In this document: positions 21,997 through 50,811 of the stretch, in pieces
How positions within the stretch are numbered: the first letter of the stretch is position 1
Layout of the letters: every line of letters begins with the position of its first letter
Assembly: GCA_017562135.1 (NCBI GenBank)
Contig: QEYB01001355.1
Location: 62,001 to 126,000 of the forward strand
Source of the DNA: Dipylidium caninum
Taxonomy: Eukaryota > Platyhelminthes > Cestoda > Cyclophyllidea > Dipylidiidae
Reading direction: 5' to 3'
DNA length: 64,000 nt
Program-made: the position numbers and the translations under genes
Notes under the pieces: model-generated
What the model was told of the DNA's origin: nothing
The model's database searches: none
Seen by the model: the letters and a program-made list of their open reading frames with translations, nothing else

Positions 21997-24900
21997 GGCA
22001 CGTTTAATGTTTACTGGCTGGAGCGGTTGATACTCCTTCGTGCGATAAGACATTCACCTCACACGACGGAATTTGCCCACCAACAAGGCGTCCATGGAGC
22101 GCGTCCGCCGCCTGTCGGTTGTGTCCGACTGGTCCTTTCCGTCCCCTTCCTAGGATTCTAAGGCCGGGGGCTTTTACCTTATTCCACTCTTCGGTTCTGT
22201 TTTTAATTTGGGGGAGAATCAACTCCTCCTCTTTGTAGACCAGCCCGTGTCGGTCGCGATTATGCTACTCCGGGGCGTTTGGGGAAAGATAGTTTGCCCT
22301 ACGGAATAACGAATCCTGCCATTCATTGTGTTGACTGTTATAGAAGAGTGGCGACAACTGCCAGGGATGTGATTTTAGTCTTCACATGTTAATTTTGCAC
22401 TCGTCCCGGCCTCGGGGCGCCGCCTTGCGCGCTGGCCGAGACCGGGCCAGATGTCGCGTGTTTGCAGGGCTCGGGTGTCCAAGGCCGAGGACACAGCTGG
22501 TGGACGTGACTGCTGCTGCTATCTTTGGCCTTCTCCCACTCTCCTTGTTCCTCCAGCACCCTCGCACCTCGTCGTGGTCATGTGATGGCGCGGCTGCGGT
22601 TGCCGGTCTCAGCTCCGGTTTGGTGACCCGGTGACAAGTGCACACAAAGTCATGACCCCAGGGCGGCGAAAATGTCCTCATCTCCCTCGTTGTTCCCGCC
22701 TTTCCCCCTCTCGCGCACGACATCCCGCTGCCGAGGGTGCGCGAGGCGTCGATGTCGACGCAACGCCACGCCACGCAGCCGGACAGGGTGGCTTTTCTAT
22801 CTAAAAACGGTTGCGAGGGCGCGCCTGTCAATCACTGGCATGCCGAGGAGCGCGCGAGGAAGTTGCAGTTTTATTGTCTGTTTGATTACGCAATCGTGAA
22901 GATCATTTGACCCTCTCCGCCACCACCCCGGAGGACAGAGTTTCTACGCCTAAATCCGCCTTCGCAACCACGCGAAATCGCAATCGTCTTCCCCCGGTGA
23001 AGCGCAAATTTCCCCACTTGGAATCGCAATTCGGTGGACATTTCGCCTGATTTCACTTCGCAATAACTGGTAAATGTTTTAGCGCATAGGCCGAACGCCT
23101 TTTACCTCCCAAAATGGGAAGCAGCCTGTGAGGCGTTGGCCGCCAAACTCCCGCCGAGGAGCGGCCCTCGTTATTCAGCACGCGTCGAAGAAGGTGCTGA
23201 GGTGGCAGCGAGGCCACTTGCTCCCAACGCTACATTGCTTCGACTGGGGACTTAGGGGGGATCCGAGGCACGATTTCACACTTTTTCTCTGGGCATCTGC
23301 GCTGTGCGGAAGCCGCTTGCTTTGCTGCAAGCGCAGAATCCCTCGTGCGAGTGTGTGTGCTCCTCAGTCCAAACGCGTGGTGCCCTGTTCACCACTGAAC
23401 CCGCATCCCCGAAATTTAAATGTCAGATTTTGGTCATCTGCTGAAACACGGAATTTTTCACCAAAGCGGATAAGAAGAGTCTTTCGAATGGGCTGACGGC
23501 GTCGCCATCCCCACAACTCTTGCTTCGTCGCCTTCCCACCTACTTTGCCTCACTAAGTCGAAGTGTTCAACAAGGGCAGACCCATTTGCCGAAATCCGCT
23601 TCGTTTGGCGCCATTATCGATTTCCCATAATGGGTGTGTTCCATTATCGATTTTCCGATGGCCAGGGTCTGCCGACCAGGTAACGGAGCGGGCGGGGAGG
23701 GTGTAGTCGGGAGGATACTATAGTTTAGACTGTTTTATCGTAAGCATTGGAAGAGCATTAGGACGATATTACAGCTTAGGATTCATGAACAGGAAATAAA
23801 ATTGTATTTTTTATAATTTATATTACGATGTCATGTAGCCTGGTGCATCAGTACCCCAATCACACCGGTGGTTGGTGTTAAAGACTAAGGCAAACGGAAT
23901 TACTTGTCGACTCTGTTTTCATACGGGACGAGATTCCTTCTAGACGGGACGACGCCACTTAAAGTCGGGTAAAAAGACAGTGTAAAACCCACTCGTCTGA
24001 AGTTAACGCGATGCCTTGAACAATAGGCGGGCTACGCGCCTATAATAATTAGTCCCATTTGATTGGCTACTCAACGGTGTCGCTGATTGGTTGCGGAGGC
24101 GTGCCTTGGGAGTGGGCGAACCCACAGTGCAAATGGATCGACTGCTTCCCACCCCCGACAAACACTTTGTTGCGTGTATGGTTCTGTGTTCTGTTTCGTG
24201 CACTCTTTTGCCACGTGATTTACTCCCGCAGACCTCCACCACCGTGACTTTGTAAGTTCACGCGTCCATTTCTGTATCTACGTAAACCATTTAACCTCTT
24301 TATCAATCATTGATTTCTTATGACACACTTTTCATCCGAAAAAGAGGATTTTCCAATAAAAAAACATCGCACACCGTTCAAACTTTTGCGCCCGTCAGCC
24401 CAGTAGCTCACGCAGCCTAAATGGGTTTCTGGCCTCCCCCGCCCCCTCCTTCCGCCCCGCCACCCCTCTCCCCCTCAAGACGGCAGCTTCTGTCGACAAT
24501 CGATCGGAAATGAGTCATCCGCCAGTGCATGCAACCCGCGCGTCGTTAACGCGTCTGCCGACGGCGTTTAGCGAGGTGGAAAATGTCTGGGACGCTGCGA
24601 CTTCCGAGGCGTTTGAAAGGGCCAGAATAATTACATTTTCGCCACTTTTTTCTTCCACACGCATGCGTACACACACACACACACACACGCAATCTCGTGT
24701 TTGAAAGCGCAAGTAGCAGTCGATTAGGCATTTTGGACCGTGGGATTAGATCTTATCACTGGCTCCCCCCATAGCTGGATCAACAAAACCCATAAAATAT
24801 CATATTTACATGGGATTTTTTATGATTCCACATCGCTTCGGGTGTGGTTTTGGCGTTTGAACTTCTGAGCAAAAGTGGGACGTGGGGTCGGAGTAGTGTT

Positions 24901-25062
24901 TGAGGAGGGCTTTCACACCCAACCATTTCACATTTATCATTGTTTACTGGTGGTTTTCATAGGAAATAAATAACCGCTCTCCCTCATATGAGGCAGGAAA
25001 GTTGACTGGAAAAGCGGGCAGTCTTTCAGGCGGTCTTTTTTCCCTCCCTTTCAGGGGACACA
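21997..25062. other. Intergenic region between the two receptor genes
   Basis: About 3.1 kb. It holds no recognisable gene. The section 22400-23500 is GC-rich with unsupported ORFs; 23700-24400 is AT-rich. Two ATTGG motifs lie at 24062-24066 and 24086-24090. Promoter elements of GluK-B are expected here but were not identified. Confidence 0.6.
24669..24688. repeat. AC dinucleotide microsatellite
   Basis: Ten uninterrupted AC units in intergenic DNA. Confidence 0.95.
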
Positions 25063-41942
<16,880 letters not shown>

Positions 41943-42317
41943 AAACAGAGGATTTTAAAGTGAAGTTTGAGTGTAATAGGCGAGTCTAGTTCATCATTTC
42001 ACTATCATAAGTGGACCCTTACAGCTGCAGTGAAGTATAACTGCCTTTATAAATAACGCCTTTTCCTTTTGAGGGAAGAAAGAAAGAGAGGAGACGGAGG
42101 CTAGAAGGCCTGGAGGAGAGAGATAATAGCATTTACCCTTACACATGATGCTAAGCGATAGAGGGTAGAATGAGTGTAATGTTGGCAAAATTAATCGGAA
42201 AAAAAATATATAATTTTGGAATCAACCACTTACCCGAAATAGCCACAACTCGAGTACGATTGGGTGATATGAAAGTCGCTTCGAGGACGAACGCCGAGTC
42301 GACGGCAAAGTTAGCTA

Positions 42318-42323
42318 AATAAA
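42318..42323 (+). terminator. Candidate poly(A) signal AATAAA for GluK-B
   Basis: First canonical hexamer after the stop at 41942, giving a 3' UTR of about 0.4 kb. Confidence 0.5.
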
Positions 42324-43122
42324 ACAATTATTACTATTTTCGAAACGCGACACACTTCGTATAAAGAACGTTTGTGTTCGAAAGTGGGAAAGTGTGCCAG
42401 TGTAGAGAAAGGCGTGCACGGAAAAAGCGCATATTGTGATACGGTAACAAGAATTCTTGCGCCTATTAATAATATGAGATGACGGACCCGAGAGTCAAGA
42501 GGTTTGCTGACTAGGTGGTTTGGCAAAGACTCGTAAAAAAACTTAGGTTCATACACAACCGGCCGAAAAAGCGGTACGGCATTTCCAAATATGTTCGAAT
42601 AGGTTTAAGTAGCTAATAACACCTAAGCAGGCTGCAAATTATTGGCAGGCATAAATACGATGAGAGACAGAGCTAATTACTTTCATAAATATTGTGCGCA
42701 CCACCAGGTCACCGAAAATGGTACAGCGCATTACCGTAGGATTAAATTTTACTCGCTAATGTGTGCAATATGTTTTTTGGCGCTTTCAAAAGGACTATTC
42801 ACTCAACAACCATGGACCATGTATAAAAGATTCGCCGTCATTTCGTGTATTGCTGTCAGTGTTAAAGGCGCTGCTCACAGAAAACAATTAAGATGCATAC
42901 TATCTTCTGATTACATTAACAATATTTGTTACGGTCTACACTTCCTGTAATAAAAATCATGCATAATTATTGCCGGGGACATATTTAATTTGTACGGGGA
43001 AGAGACAGTAAATTTTATATATATTGCTGAGGTGGGGAGGGGCTTCATATCTTTCCTAAATTTTGACGACACTTTTAAATGTGACAGCGTCGTGGTCAAA
43101 CGATATTTAGCCCTCATGAGTG
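42324..43122. other. Intergenic region between GluK-B and TCF25
   Basis: AT-rich. A 102-codon plus-strand frame at 42642-42950 has no recognisable domain and is probably chance. The TCF25 promoter should lie here, but no motif is clear. Confidence 0.55.
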
Positions 43123-46100
43123 ATGTCGTCGCGAGCGCTGAAAAAGTTGGCCAATTCGAACGTGAAGGATGCTCCTTTAGAGGAAGAGGATGTTGATGAG
43201 GAGTGGGCGCCTAAGCCAAAGCATTCAGTGTTTTCCATGGTAACATTTACTTTACCAATTATTCGATTAAGTAAGAGATATAGATCAATGCATATCTCGT
43301 ATTTTCTTTTAGGTCGAATTGTCGGAATCGCCTGAGAACGACCCACCTCTTTCCACTGGCGAATCTGCACAAGAGGACAATCTTAAACAGTCTTCTCGGT
43401 CCTCTAAACGAAATAAAAAGAGCAAAAAACGCAAGAAAGGGGGCTCTAAGTTGAAGTCCGTACGTGGGAGACTTTACAATTTACTTCCTTACTTAGGATT
43501 TTGATTCTACTGATGACGACATTTATTTGGAGGCGGCACGACAGAGTCACGTCATAGAGAAGTCACCGGACGTATTAGCTTCCGCGGGATCTTCCCTCAA
43601 TATCATCGACATTCTTTCAGTGAATAGAAAATTTCTTGATTATCGAGCGGAATTGCAGCGGAAATTCGGAAGTAGCGTGGTTGCAGGCGCGAGAGCACGA
43701 AATTCTCTCCCATTTGGCCCGCTGGTCCGACCTAGAACCACTTGGCCATTATTTGTCAAATGTGGGTTGGAAATGAAACAGTACGAGGATGCTGACGGCG
43801 TCTCTCTTTTCGCGTTTACGCATGACAAGGATTATTCAAGGCAGCAGCGAGCCTTTTACGCCCTGCAAAATAATATAGACCCGAACGCATTTTCGGTGGG
43901 TGGTGGTGTAAATAATGAGAAATCTCTTTTTTTGGAGCAAAACACGGTTTAATTATTTATTTTTATGTTAGTGACTTTTTTATTAAATGCCACTTGTGCA
44001 GACTATCAATGAGATATCTTTTAAATGTAATTGGGTCATTTTGATATTTCTTTTATTCTAGACGCCCTCCCCATTAACTCTAAGTTTTGGTTAAGTGTCA
44101 TACACTCGCAAGGCGTTACCTCTTTTCTTACTGCAAAACCTGAGGGAGAGTGGAAGGGAGAGGAGTGATTTTTTGTGCCGACATATGCCCTTCGCATGAT
44201 CCCCTCGGAGCACAAACCATAGCGACTGTGTCTCTGAGGTTGGTGCACAAATTTGGTGTTGAAAAAGGATTCTTCATAGCCACGTATCCTTGGGAGAGAA
44301 TGAGCTCAGACCGATTTTTCTTTGATGCATTTTATGCCTTGTGATGGAAGAACTAAATTGGTTGCAACTTATGAAATGGGCGTTGAATATAGATAGAGGA
44401 ACAAGATCGTACTTCTTCACTTTATTTATTGTATTCAGTCGAAGTGGCTTTCATTAGCATCTACTAGTTTCTGCCAACGATTTGACGAGTCATATGTGCC
44501 TTTTGGAAAATAATCCTTCTACTTAATAAAACATTCAACGTCTCTTATAATATTATTTTGGTTTTTGTACTTGTTCACTTAAAAATAAGCCCTATTTTCG
44601 TAAAAGGTCACATTAATCGGCTGGAGAAATAATGGCTGAATGTGGGGAATATGGTGAGATTTTTATGCTGTAGAGAAGTTATCATCATTTAGCAATGCTT
44701 GTTGTTTTTTCCTTACAATTTTCTCCTAATGCCTGACATCAATCAACCGCGCGGCAGTGGGACTCCGCCGCCGTTATGCTCTCGCCCGGTGGTGGTGGTG
44801 GTGCGAAGGAGGAACGGACAATCACTCCCTGGCCATTCCACCATGTGCTAACTATAATTTTCCTTTTTTGATGAGATTTCGGCTCACCTGTGTATCCTTC
44901 TCCTTTCCGATCATCGTACAGAATTCACTTTTCATCACAAGTGATGGTTTGGTGAAAAGCGGCGGCAATCGTGTGTTGCAAAGGCAGCAACAGAGAAGCA
45001 CACTCGCTCTGACAGTCGCTTGATCGTCTGCAGTTGCGTTAATTCGTGCGGCTGGCAGACGGGTCCACTTTCCTTTTTTTTTACTGTAGGCAGATGTTTT
45101 GACGCAGCCTAGTTTAGACTCAAGCTCACCACAGGTTGTGTCTGTGGATCGGACTCCTCACTCGTCCCTACTTCCCCCTCGTCAAGGACATGGGCTGGTG
45201 GTTTTCCTCGAGGCTCCCTGACGCTACTCAACTTCTTGGCACGACATTTGTCGAACCACTATCAAGCATCCCTTTTTCATTAGTGGACCCATCTCCGAAC
45301 GTCTGATTAATGTTTCTCGGAGCTTAAGTTGCTTTATAATTTAATCTGAACTGATACATGAAAAGTAGATGGCGGGGAAAATTAAAAACCGGGCTACAAA
45401 GACAGAACAATGGCTGAAACGCGTGAGAAGAATACTTGTAAAATTTACAGATAAAAGCGTGGAGTCCACGTTGCAACTCGTTTTTCTCGGTCGGCGTTGG
45501 ACACTGACGAGACAAAAACGCCCGTTTCAAGGTTGCCGACGTAAGATCTCCTCCCCGCAGATCCGTGCATAAAATTGGGAATATGGGGCATTTGCGCTCG
45601 AGTCCCGATTGGTGGACACGAGCACGGGACGCTCCAATTGCGACCGCGCCGGCGCCTGCAGTCGCGACGACTGAGCTGCAGGATTCTCTCGGTTCCCCCT
45701 GTCTTCGCATTTCACAGACTGAACACTTGTCGATTAGCGTGTGACGTCTTCGGGTGCTGAAATTGACGACGTTGCGAGGGTCTCAGACTTGGGGACTCTA
45801 TTTTTTCAGTTTGGTTGGCTCCAAGTCCTTCCTAGTCTTTTTCGAGGGCTCCCTTTGCATAGAGGCGTTTTTCTCTATTTCCCTCATGGTTTTTTGGGGT
45901 GAGGTGACATCCCCTCGACTCTGACTGCCCCTGTCCCGAGTAATCGAGATGCCTCTGACATCACGTCTTCGCGCAAAGCCCTCAATCCGCCTCGTGTGTT
46001 CATCGTCTCGTTAAAATGAGGCGCTTCGCAGTTTTCGTTTAATTCGCCGAAATCCTCGAACTGGGCCTGCTCCCCGCCGACGCTTGGCCGACTGCGAGGA

Positions 46101-49100
46101 CGTCGTCGCGGAGTCCGCGGGTCCGGCAATTCCGGCCATGTGGTTGTCGGGGGGAGGAGGCGGCGGTCAGATCCCCCATGTTGCTTCCACTCGGTGGTGG
46201 CTCCGCTCGTCGAGTCGTCTTTCCCTTCGCGGGTTACATGCGAATAAGGAGGAGTTAATTTTAGCATAGTTTATGTCTTCCACGTATACAGGAAGTAAAT
46301 TAAACATTCGAGAATGTTCTGTTCACGAGAACGAGCCATACGCTAAGGGTATCATCCGCCTTTTCGCCTTCCTTCCGGTGTTTCAAAGCCAACTTCACCA
46401 TCACAGCCACTTTTCGTCGAATTCCCCTATCCCCTTAAGATTTCCTTCTCTCTCAATCGTCGCTCAGTGTCTTACAGTTGGAGGGTTTTAATTTTTAGTC
46501 CATCCGGTTGTGCTCCTCCATTACAGATGATCCTCTCCAAAGTCCCCTACCACGTCGACACTCTGTTGCAACTGAGCGACTACCTGATGCACCAGGACCA
46601 CTCCGAGGTGGCCGTAGACTTGTTGGAGCGGGCGCTCTACTCCTTCCAGTCGGCTTTCCATCTGGCCTTCACCTTCTCCGCCGGCTCGTGTCGAATGGAC
46701 TATCGGGTGCAGGAGAATCGGAGCCTCTTCATCGCCCTCTTCCGCTACACCTTCTACGTCGCCTCGCGCGGCTGCTATCGGGCAGCGCTGGAGTACAGCA
46801 AAGCCCTCCTCCTGTAGGTCACACCAAAGCCGAATGCTTTGCTTTCCGCCTTTTCTTGCCGCTACTCGCAACTCGTACTCTACGGGCCGCGAGTCGTGTG
46901 CCTCGACGGGGCGGCCGACGTCGTCGCCGCACGTTCGCCTGTGTAGAGACGTATTGCATCTTCTCCTCTCCCACCGTCGGTAGTTCGCTTGTGTCCACAA
47001 CTCGCTCCTGCCGTCGAGGTGGCTGCACCCGCGACAGCGAAACCGGAGGACGACGAGTCAGCCAGGCATTGTGGCTCTTCACATGCTCTACGGCCAATCT
47101 CTCACTGAGTGTCCCTCCAAGCAGGTCTTTTTGTGGACGGTGAGGGCTCTCGCCAGCTCCAGCTAAGTCCAAATGCGTGCGCGGCTAAGCGGCTGAGATG
47201 CGTGTGGCAAATAAGGTGTCACCTGTCTCATGTCGCCTGTCACCCGCATTCGAACCCTACGTCCTGTGGCGGGGCACGCGACTCACGGCAGTCGACAGGC
47301 TTCCGTGTGAACCAGGAGTCCGTAGACGATGCCGACGCCTGTTTACGGGCCGGAGAGCCTCCACACCTGCTTTGGCGCTGGTGAAGTGTTAAGCTGCCCG
47401 GAGACGAGGCGCTCGCCTGAGTGTCGCCAACGTCTCGGCGGGCGCCCCCACGTGGCCGCATTTCGTCGCGGTGAATCCCTCTCGAAAGGCCTATTTTCAC
47501 GGGCGCTCTCTCTCCCTTGCAGACTCGATCCCGCGAACGATCCTCTGGCAATCGTGCTGTCCATTGACTTCTTTGCCATCTCCTCTGAGGAGTACGAATT
47601 CCTCATTAGTCTCTACGAGGTCTGGAATGTGAGTCGCATTGACTTGGCGTTAAGTGTTGCCTCCTCTCGCCGCCTCTCACCTGTAAATCGGTCCGTTAGC
47701 CCACACGGAACCTCTGCCTCCTGCCCAACTTCGCCTTCTCGATGCCCCTGGTGCGGTGGTTGCAACGAAACCGAACACGGAAACGTAAACAGACTGGGCA
47801 GCCGATGGAGCCGGAGGCCATCGACAAAATGGTGGGTCGTCGTCGTCGTCGTTGCCATTTTTACGAGTTGAATGAATGTGTGTGTGTGTTTCTTGTAAAA
47901 CTTCTTCCCCATTCGGCCAGTTGGTAATCTCCTCCTGACCGTCTAACCCGACATTTTTCTGACAAGTCGACAGCCTATCATGCGGGTCTTGTGCACGAGG
48001 TGGGGCGAGGACGGGGTCCCCACCCCCTCTCTGTGGCGCATTATCCGGTGGCGGAGGGGGGTGTCGAGGCCTCGGAGCACCCCTTTCCCCGCCTGTGGCG
48101 CGCATTCCTCCCCTCTCCCCACTGTGTCCACCACACGTGGAGTGGAGAGTGCCAACTCTCCCCTCCCCACTGAGAATTTTCGTTGCTCTGCCCTCGCACG
48201 ACCTGACTGCCCGACTTCACACCATTCATTGAGCGGGCATTTGTGGTCTTTTGCAGCTGCAGGACGCCCTGATCATGTTCCCCGGTTTCCTCCCTCGTCT
48301 AATGAAACACGTCAGGATGGGAGGAGCCAAGAACTTGGACAATTCCGTCCTTTTTGGCAAGGAGGTCCGTCTCTCGTAAGTCTTCCCACCCGCCCACTTG
48401 CCCACTTAGTTACCCTCCATCCCTCTGTTTTTCTGCATGTTGTGAGCGGAGCCTGAAAACTTAGTAATTTGGACCCGATTGTTTGGAGCACCGCATGCGC
48501 TGTGATTGGGAGCCTCTGTGCTGCCCGCGCTCCCGTCCGAAAGCTCTGCCCCGAGCACAGGCAGCCCACGCGTAAGTGGAAGGGGTGTTTGGCACTTAGT
48601 CGCCCATGGCGGTCACGTCGAGTAAACACAGCGGCCATCGCCGGCTCTTCCTCAGCCTCTTCCTTCTGCCGCAGGGAGAGCGAGAGTCTGGGTCGTCTAC
48701 TCGACCTCTACGTGGCACAGGCTCGCTACTACTGGCAGGAGAGCGACATTCTGGCGTGGCTGGAGGCCAACGTGGCGGCGGTTCTCGTCCTCGTGGAGCC
48801 CACCGTCGTCGATGCTGCCGACGCCTCTGTTCACCAGCGCAGTGACGAGCCGGACGAACGACTCCAGCGTTACTCGGACAAGTGAGTTGACCCGATGTGG
48901 CCTCCTTGAGGGGTGGGGGGGGGAGGGGGAAGTCTTTTAGCCTCTCTCCCGAAGGTTGGCAGCATTGCTGCTCTGTGTTGTTCAGCCAAATGCAACCGGC
49001 AGCCTTCCAAGACTCGCCAGGCCCCGTCGCAGTCCCCGTCAGCAGTGCGGATCACACCGGCACTGCGCCATCCTCCCCCCCCCCCCCACCGGCCTCCCTC

Positions 49101-50099
49101 TCCCCACTCCCCAACCGTTTATTGTTAGCATCCACTGAACTTTCGGTGAATTCGCCCAGCTCTCCGAGGGGAGTACTTCTTTAATGGGCAAAGTGTGATC
49201 GCCCAGAGAAGTGGGGCACTCACTCACTCACGAGGCCGGTGATTTGGGAGTAGACGCGTCCAAAGTCCAAAGTCCAAATAATGCGACGTGGTCTTTTCAA
49301 CCCTGTAGACGGAAACGCCTCTACACTCAGCCGCCTCGCAACATTATTCGCCACATCTTCCTTCGGGAGCTGCCCGAGGTGCCTCTTCTAGTTCCCACGG
49401 TGAGGAAAAGGGGCTCAGGAGTTCCCACCCCCTCGATCATGTCGGTGGAAGTGACGAGAGATCTGCACCACTTTTCCCTTTCAGGCTCTCGCCAACCAAC
49501 AAATTTACTCGCTGGACCCCTTTCCGCCCGCTGACGCTGTCAACACCTACGATCGGGAGCCCGCAGGGTGAGTTTGTTGCACTGGAACGTCTGGGTGGCG
49601 TTATGAAAGCTCGGAAGTTGGAGGACTGAGGCCTCCTCCTTCCTCGCCTGCAGCGTGTTCGTCCACCTTGGAAGTCATCGGTCGGCGTAGCGCACACCGG
49701 CGGGCCGATTAACTCATTCGCGTGAGACACACAAATGACAGGATGTAGACCGCTCACCGTCTCCGCGTGACGGCTGTCGTGTCAAGGGTCTAGACTGCCT
49801 GACTTTGTCCTGACGTCCAGACTGCCGTCTCTATTTGGATGGCCTGTTCACCGCTGAAACGGCTCTTTGTCCTGCTCCCATTCAGGCACCGCCACCCCGA
49901 CGGCTCGGAGGATGGAATCGTGGGCTTCTTGAGCGCTCTACTCCACTCCCTCTGGCCGACAACTCCGTCGGGGGAGGAAGGCATGGCCGCTTTGAACGCC
50001 CTTCTAGCTCGACTTGGTCTCGCGGTGGTGGTTGAGGAAGCGGAAGGTGGGGAGGAAGAGGGGGAGACTGAGACACCTCCACCGCAAGAATTCGACTAG
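43123..50099 (+). CDS. TCF25: TCF25 / Nulp1 / Rqc1 homologue (11 exons, 633 aa)
   Basis: Ribosome-associated quality-control factor; its yeast and human relatives act with the E3 ligase Listerin on stalled 60S-nascent chain complexes. Exons: 43123-43239, 43313-43459, 43497-43895, 46527-46813, 47523-47628, 47700-47831, 48257-48375, 48675-48881, 49309-49399, 49485-49567, 49886-50099; sum 1902 nt, one stop. Evidence: N-terminal MSSRALKKL (human MSRRALRRL), a Lys/Arg-rich block around residues 67-88, TTWPLFVKCGLEMK, YHVDTLLQLSDY, ERALYSFQSAFH, CRMDYRVQENRS, LDPANDPL, LPNFAFSMPL, PRNIIRHIFLRE, SLDPFPPAD and an acidic C-terminus. Human TCF25 is 676 aa. The upstream GTG at 43120 is in frame but ATG at 43123 fits the family. 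Introns 1 and 2 are 73 and 37 nt; intron 3 is 2.6 kb. Exons 1-3 are AT-rich, exons 4-11 GC-rich. The gene converges on ERCC6. Confidence 0.95.
43460..43496 (+). other. 37-nt micro-intron in TCF25
   Basis: GTACGT donor and TTACTTAG acceptor, phase 0. Reading through it breaks the conserved acidic segment; removing it joins KLKS to DFDSTDDD in frame. Size is close to the small-intron class of parasitic flatworms (family knowledge, from memory). Confidence 0.85.
43896..46526. other. TCF25 intron 3
   Basis: A 2.6-kb intron, AT-rich up to about 44700 and GC-richer after about 45500. Several ORFs of 60-130 codons exist on both strands; none shows a recognisable domain. Composition changes within this intron, matching the codon-usage change between exons 3 and 4. 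Confidence 0.6.
46814..49308. other. TCF25 introns 4-8
   Basis: Introns 46814-47522, 47832-48256, 48376-48674 and 48882-49308 are GC-rich and contain unsupported ORFs, a GTGTGT run near 47877-47889 and a C-run near 49076-49087. No other feature is seen. Confidence 0.55.
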
Positions 50100-50811
50100 A
50101 AGTGATTTGCGTCCTTCCTCTCTTTTCTTTTCTTTCCTGCCTGTGTCTATTATTGCGTTATATTGTGAATACACCGAGGGATATTGTCTTTCACCCCTCA
50201 TTCTTCCTGTCCCTTCGCCAGTGGGTGGTTCGCTCTCTCAATTCCTCGACGCCCTCGAGGAATTCATCGGCAATTCCACAGTGGCTTCGAGCCACTTGGA
50301 CGCGTTTTTCGCATCCACCTTTCGGGAACCGGTTGAAACCAATTCCGCCACCGGAGGTGACCGAGTGCCATGCGTGCAGCGTTCTAAGACTCAGCTAAGA
50401 CGGAGACAGACGTCGCGGAACTAGTTCCGGGAGGCCCTTGCGGAAAACGGGGAGGCCGATGGGGCAGCCAAGTCCGCTCGGATTCACACATTTCACGAGT
50501 GGCCTTGACAAACCACGAGAGGCACCCGAGTGGGGTTGGGAGCCCCCCGAGGGTTGCACGCGGGCCCGTCGGTGGGAGGAGGCGGGAGAAGGCGAGGGGC
50601 GGCGGGGCGCGCGTAGACCAGTCTCGAACGGTCCTCGGGCTCCCTGTCTCGCCAAGCGTTTCGGCTCGCGGAGAGGCCCCCGTGGAGACCGCCACGGGCA
50701 GTGCACCCGTGAGGACAGGAAAAGACGTCGGAGTGGCGGAAAAGTGGCCTTTATTAAATGCACTGACTTGAAATAAGAAAAAACAAAACATTTTCTGGGA
50801 AGGGAGTGCGT
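50100..50811. other. Convergent intergenic region between TCF25 and ERCC6
   Basis: Holds the 3' ends of two converging genes. A plus-strand open stretch at about 50221-50424 (GGSLSQFLDALEEF and following) has protein-like composition but no link to TCF25 could be shown. A plus-strand ATTAAA at 50753-50758 overlaps the minus-strand AATAAA of ERCC6. Confidence 0.5.
50750..50755 (-). terminator. Poly(A) signal AATAAA for ERCC6
   Basis: On the minus strand AATAAA begins 57 nt past the ERCC6 stop (50812-50814), giving a very short 3' UTR. Confidence 0.75.

Noticed and set aside
24669..24688. CRISPR-like or satellite array
   Set aside because: It is a plain AC microsatellite; no spaced repeats occur in the window.
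43120..43122. GTG as the TCF25 start
   Set aside because: The next codon is an ATG giving MSSRALKKL, which matches the family N-terminus.
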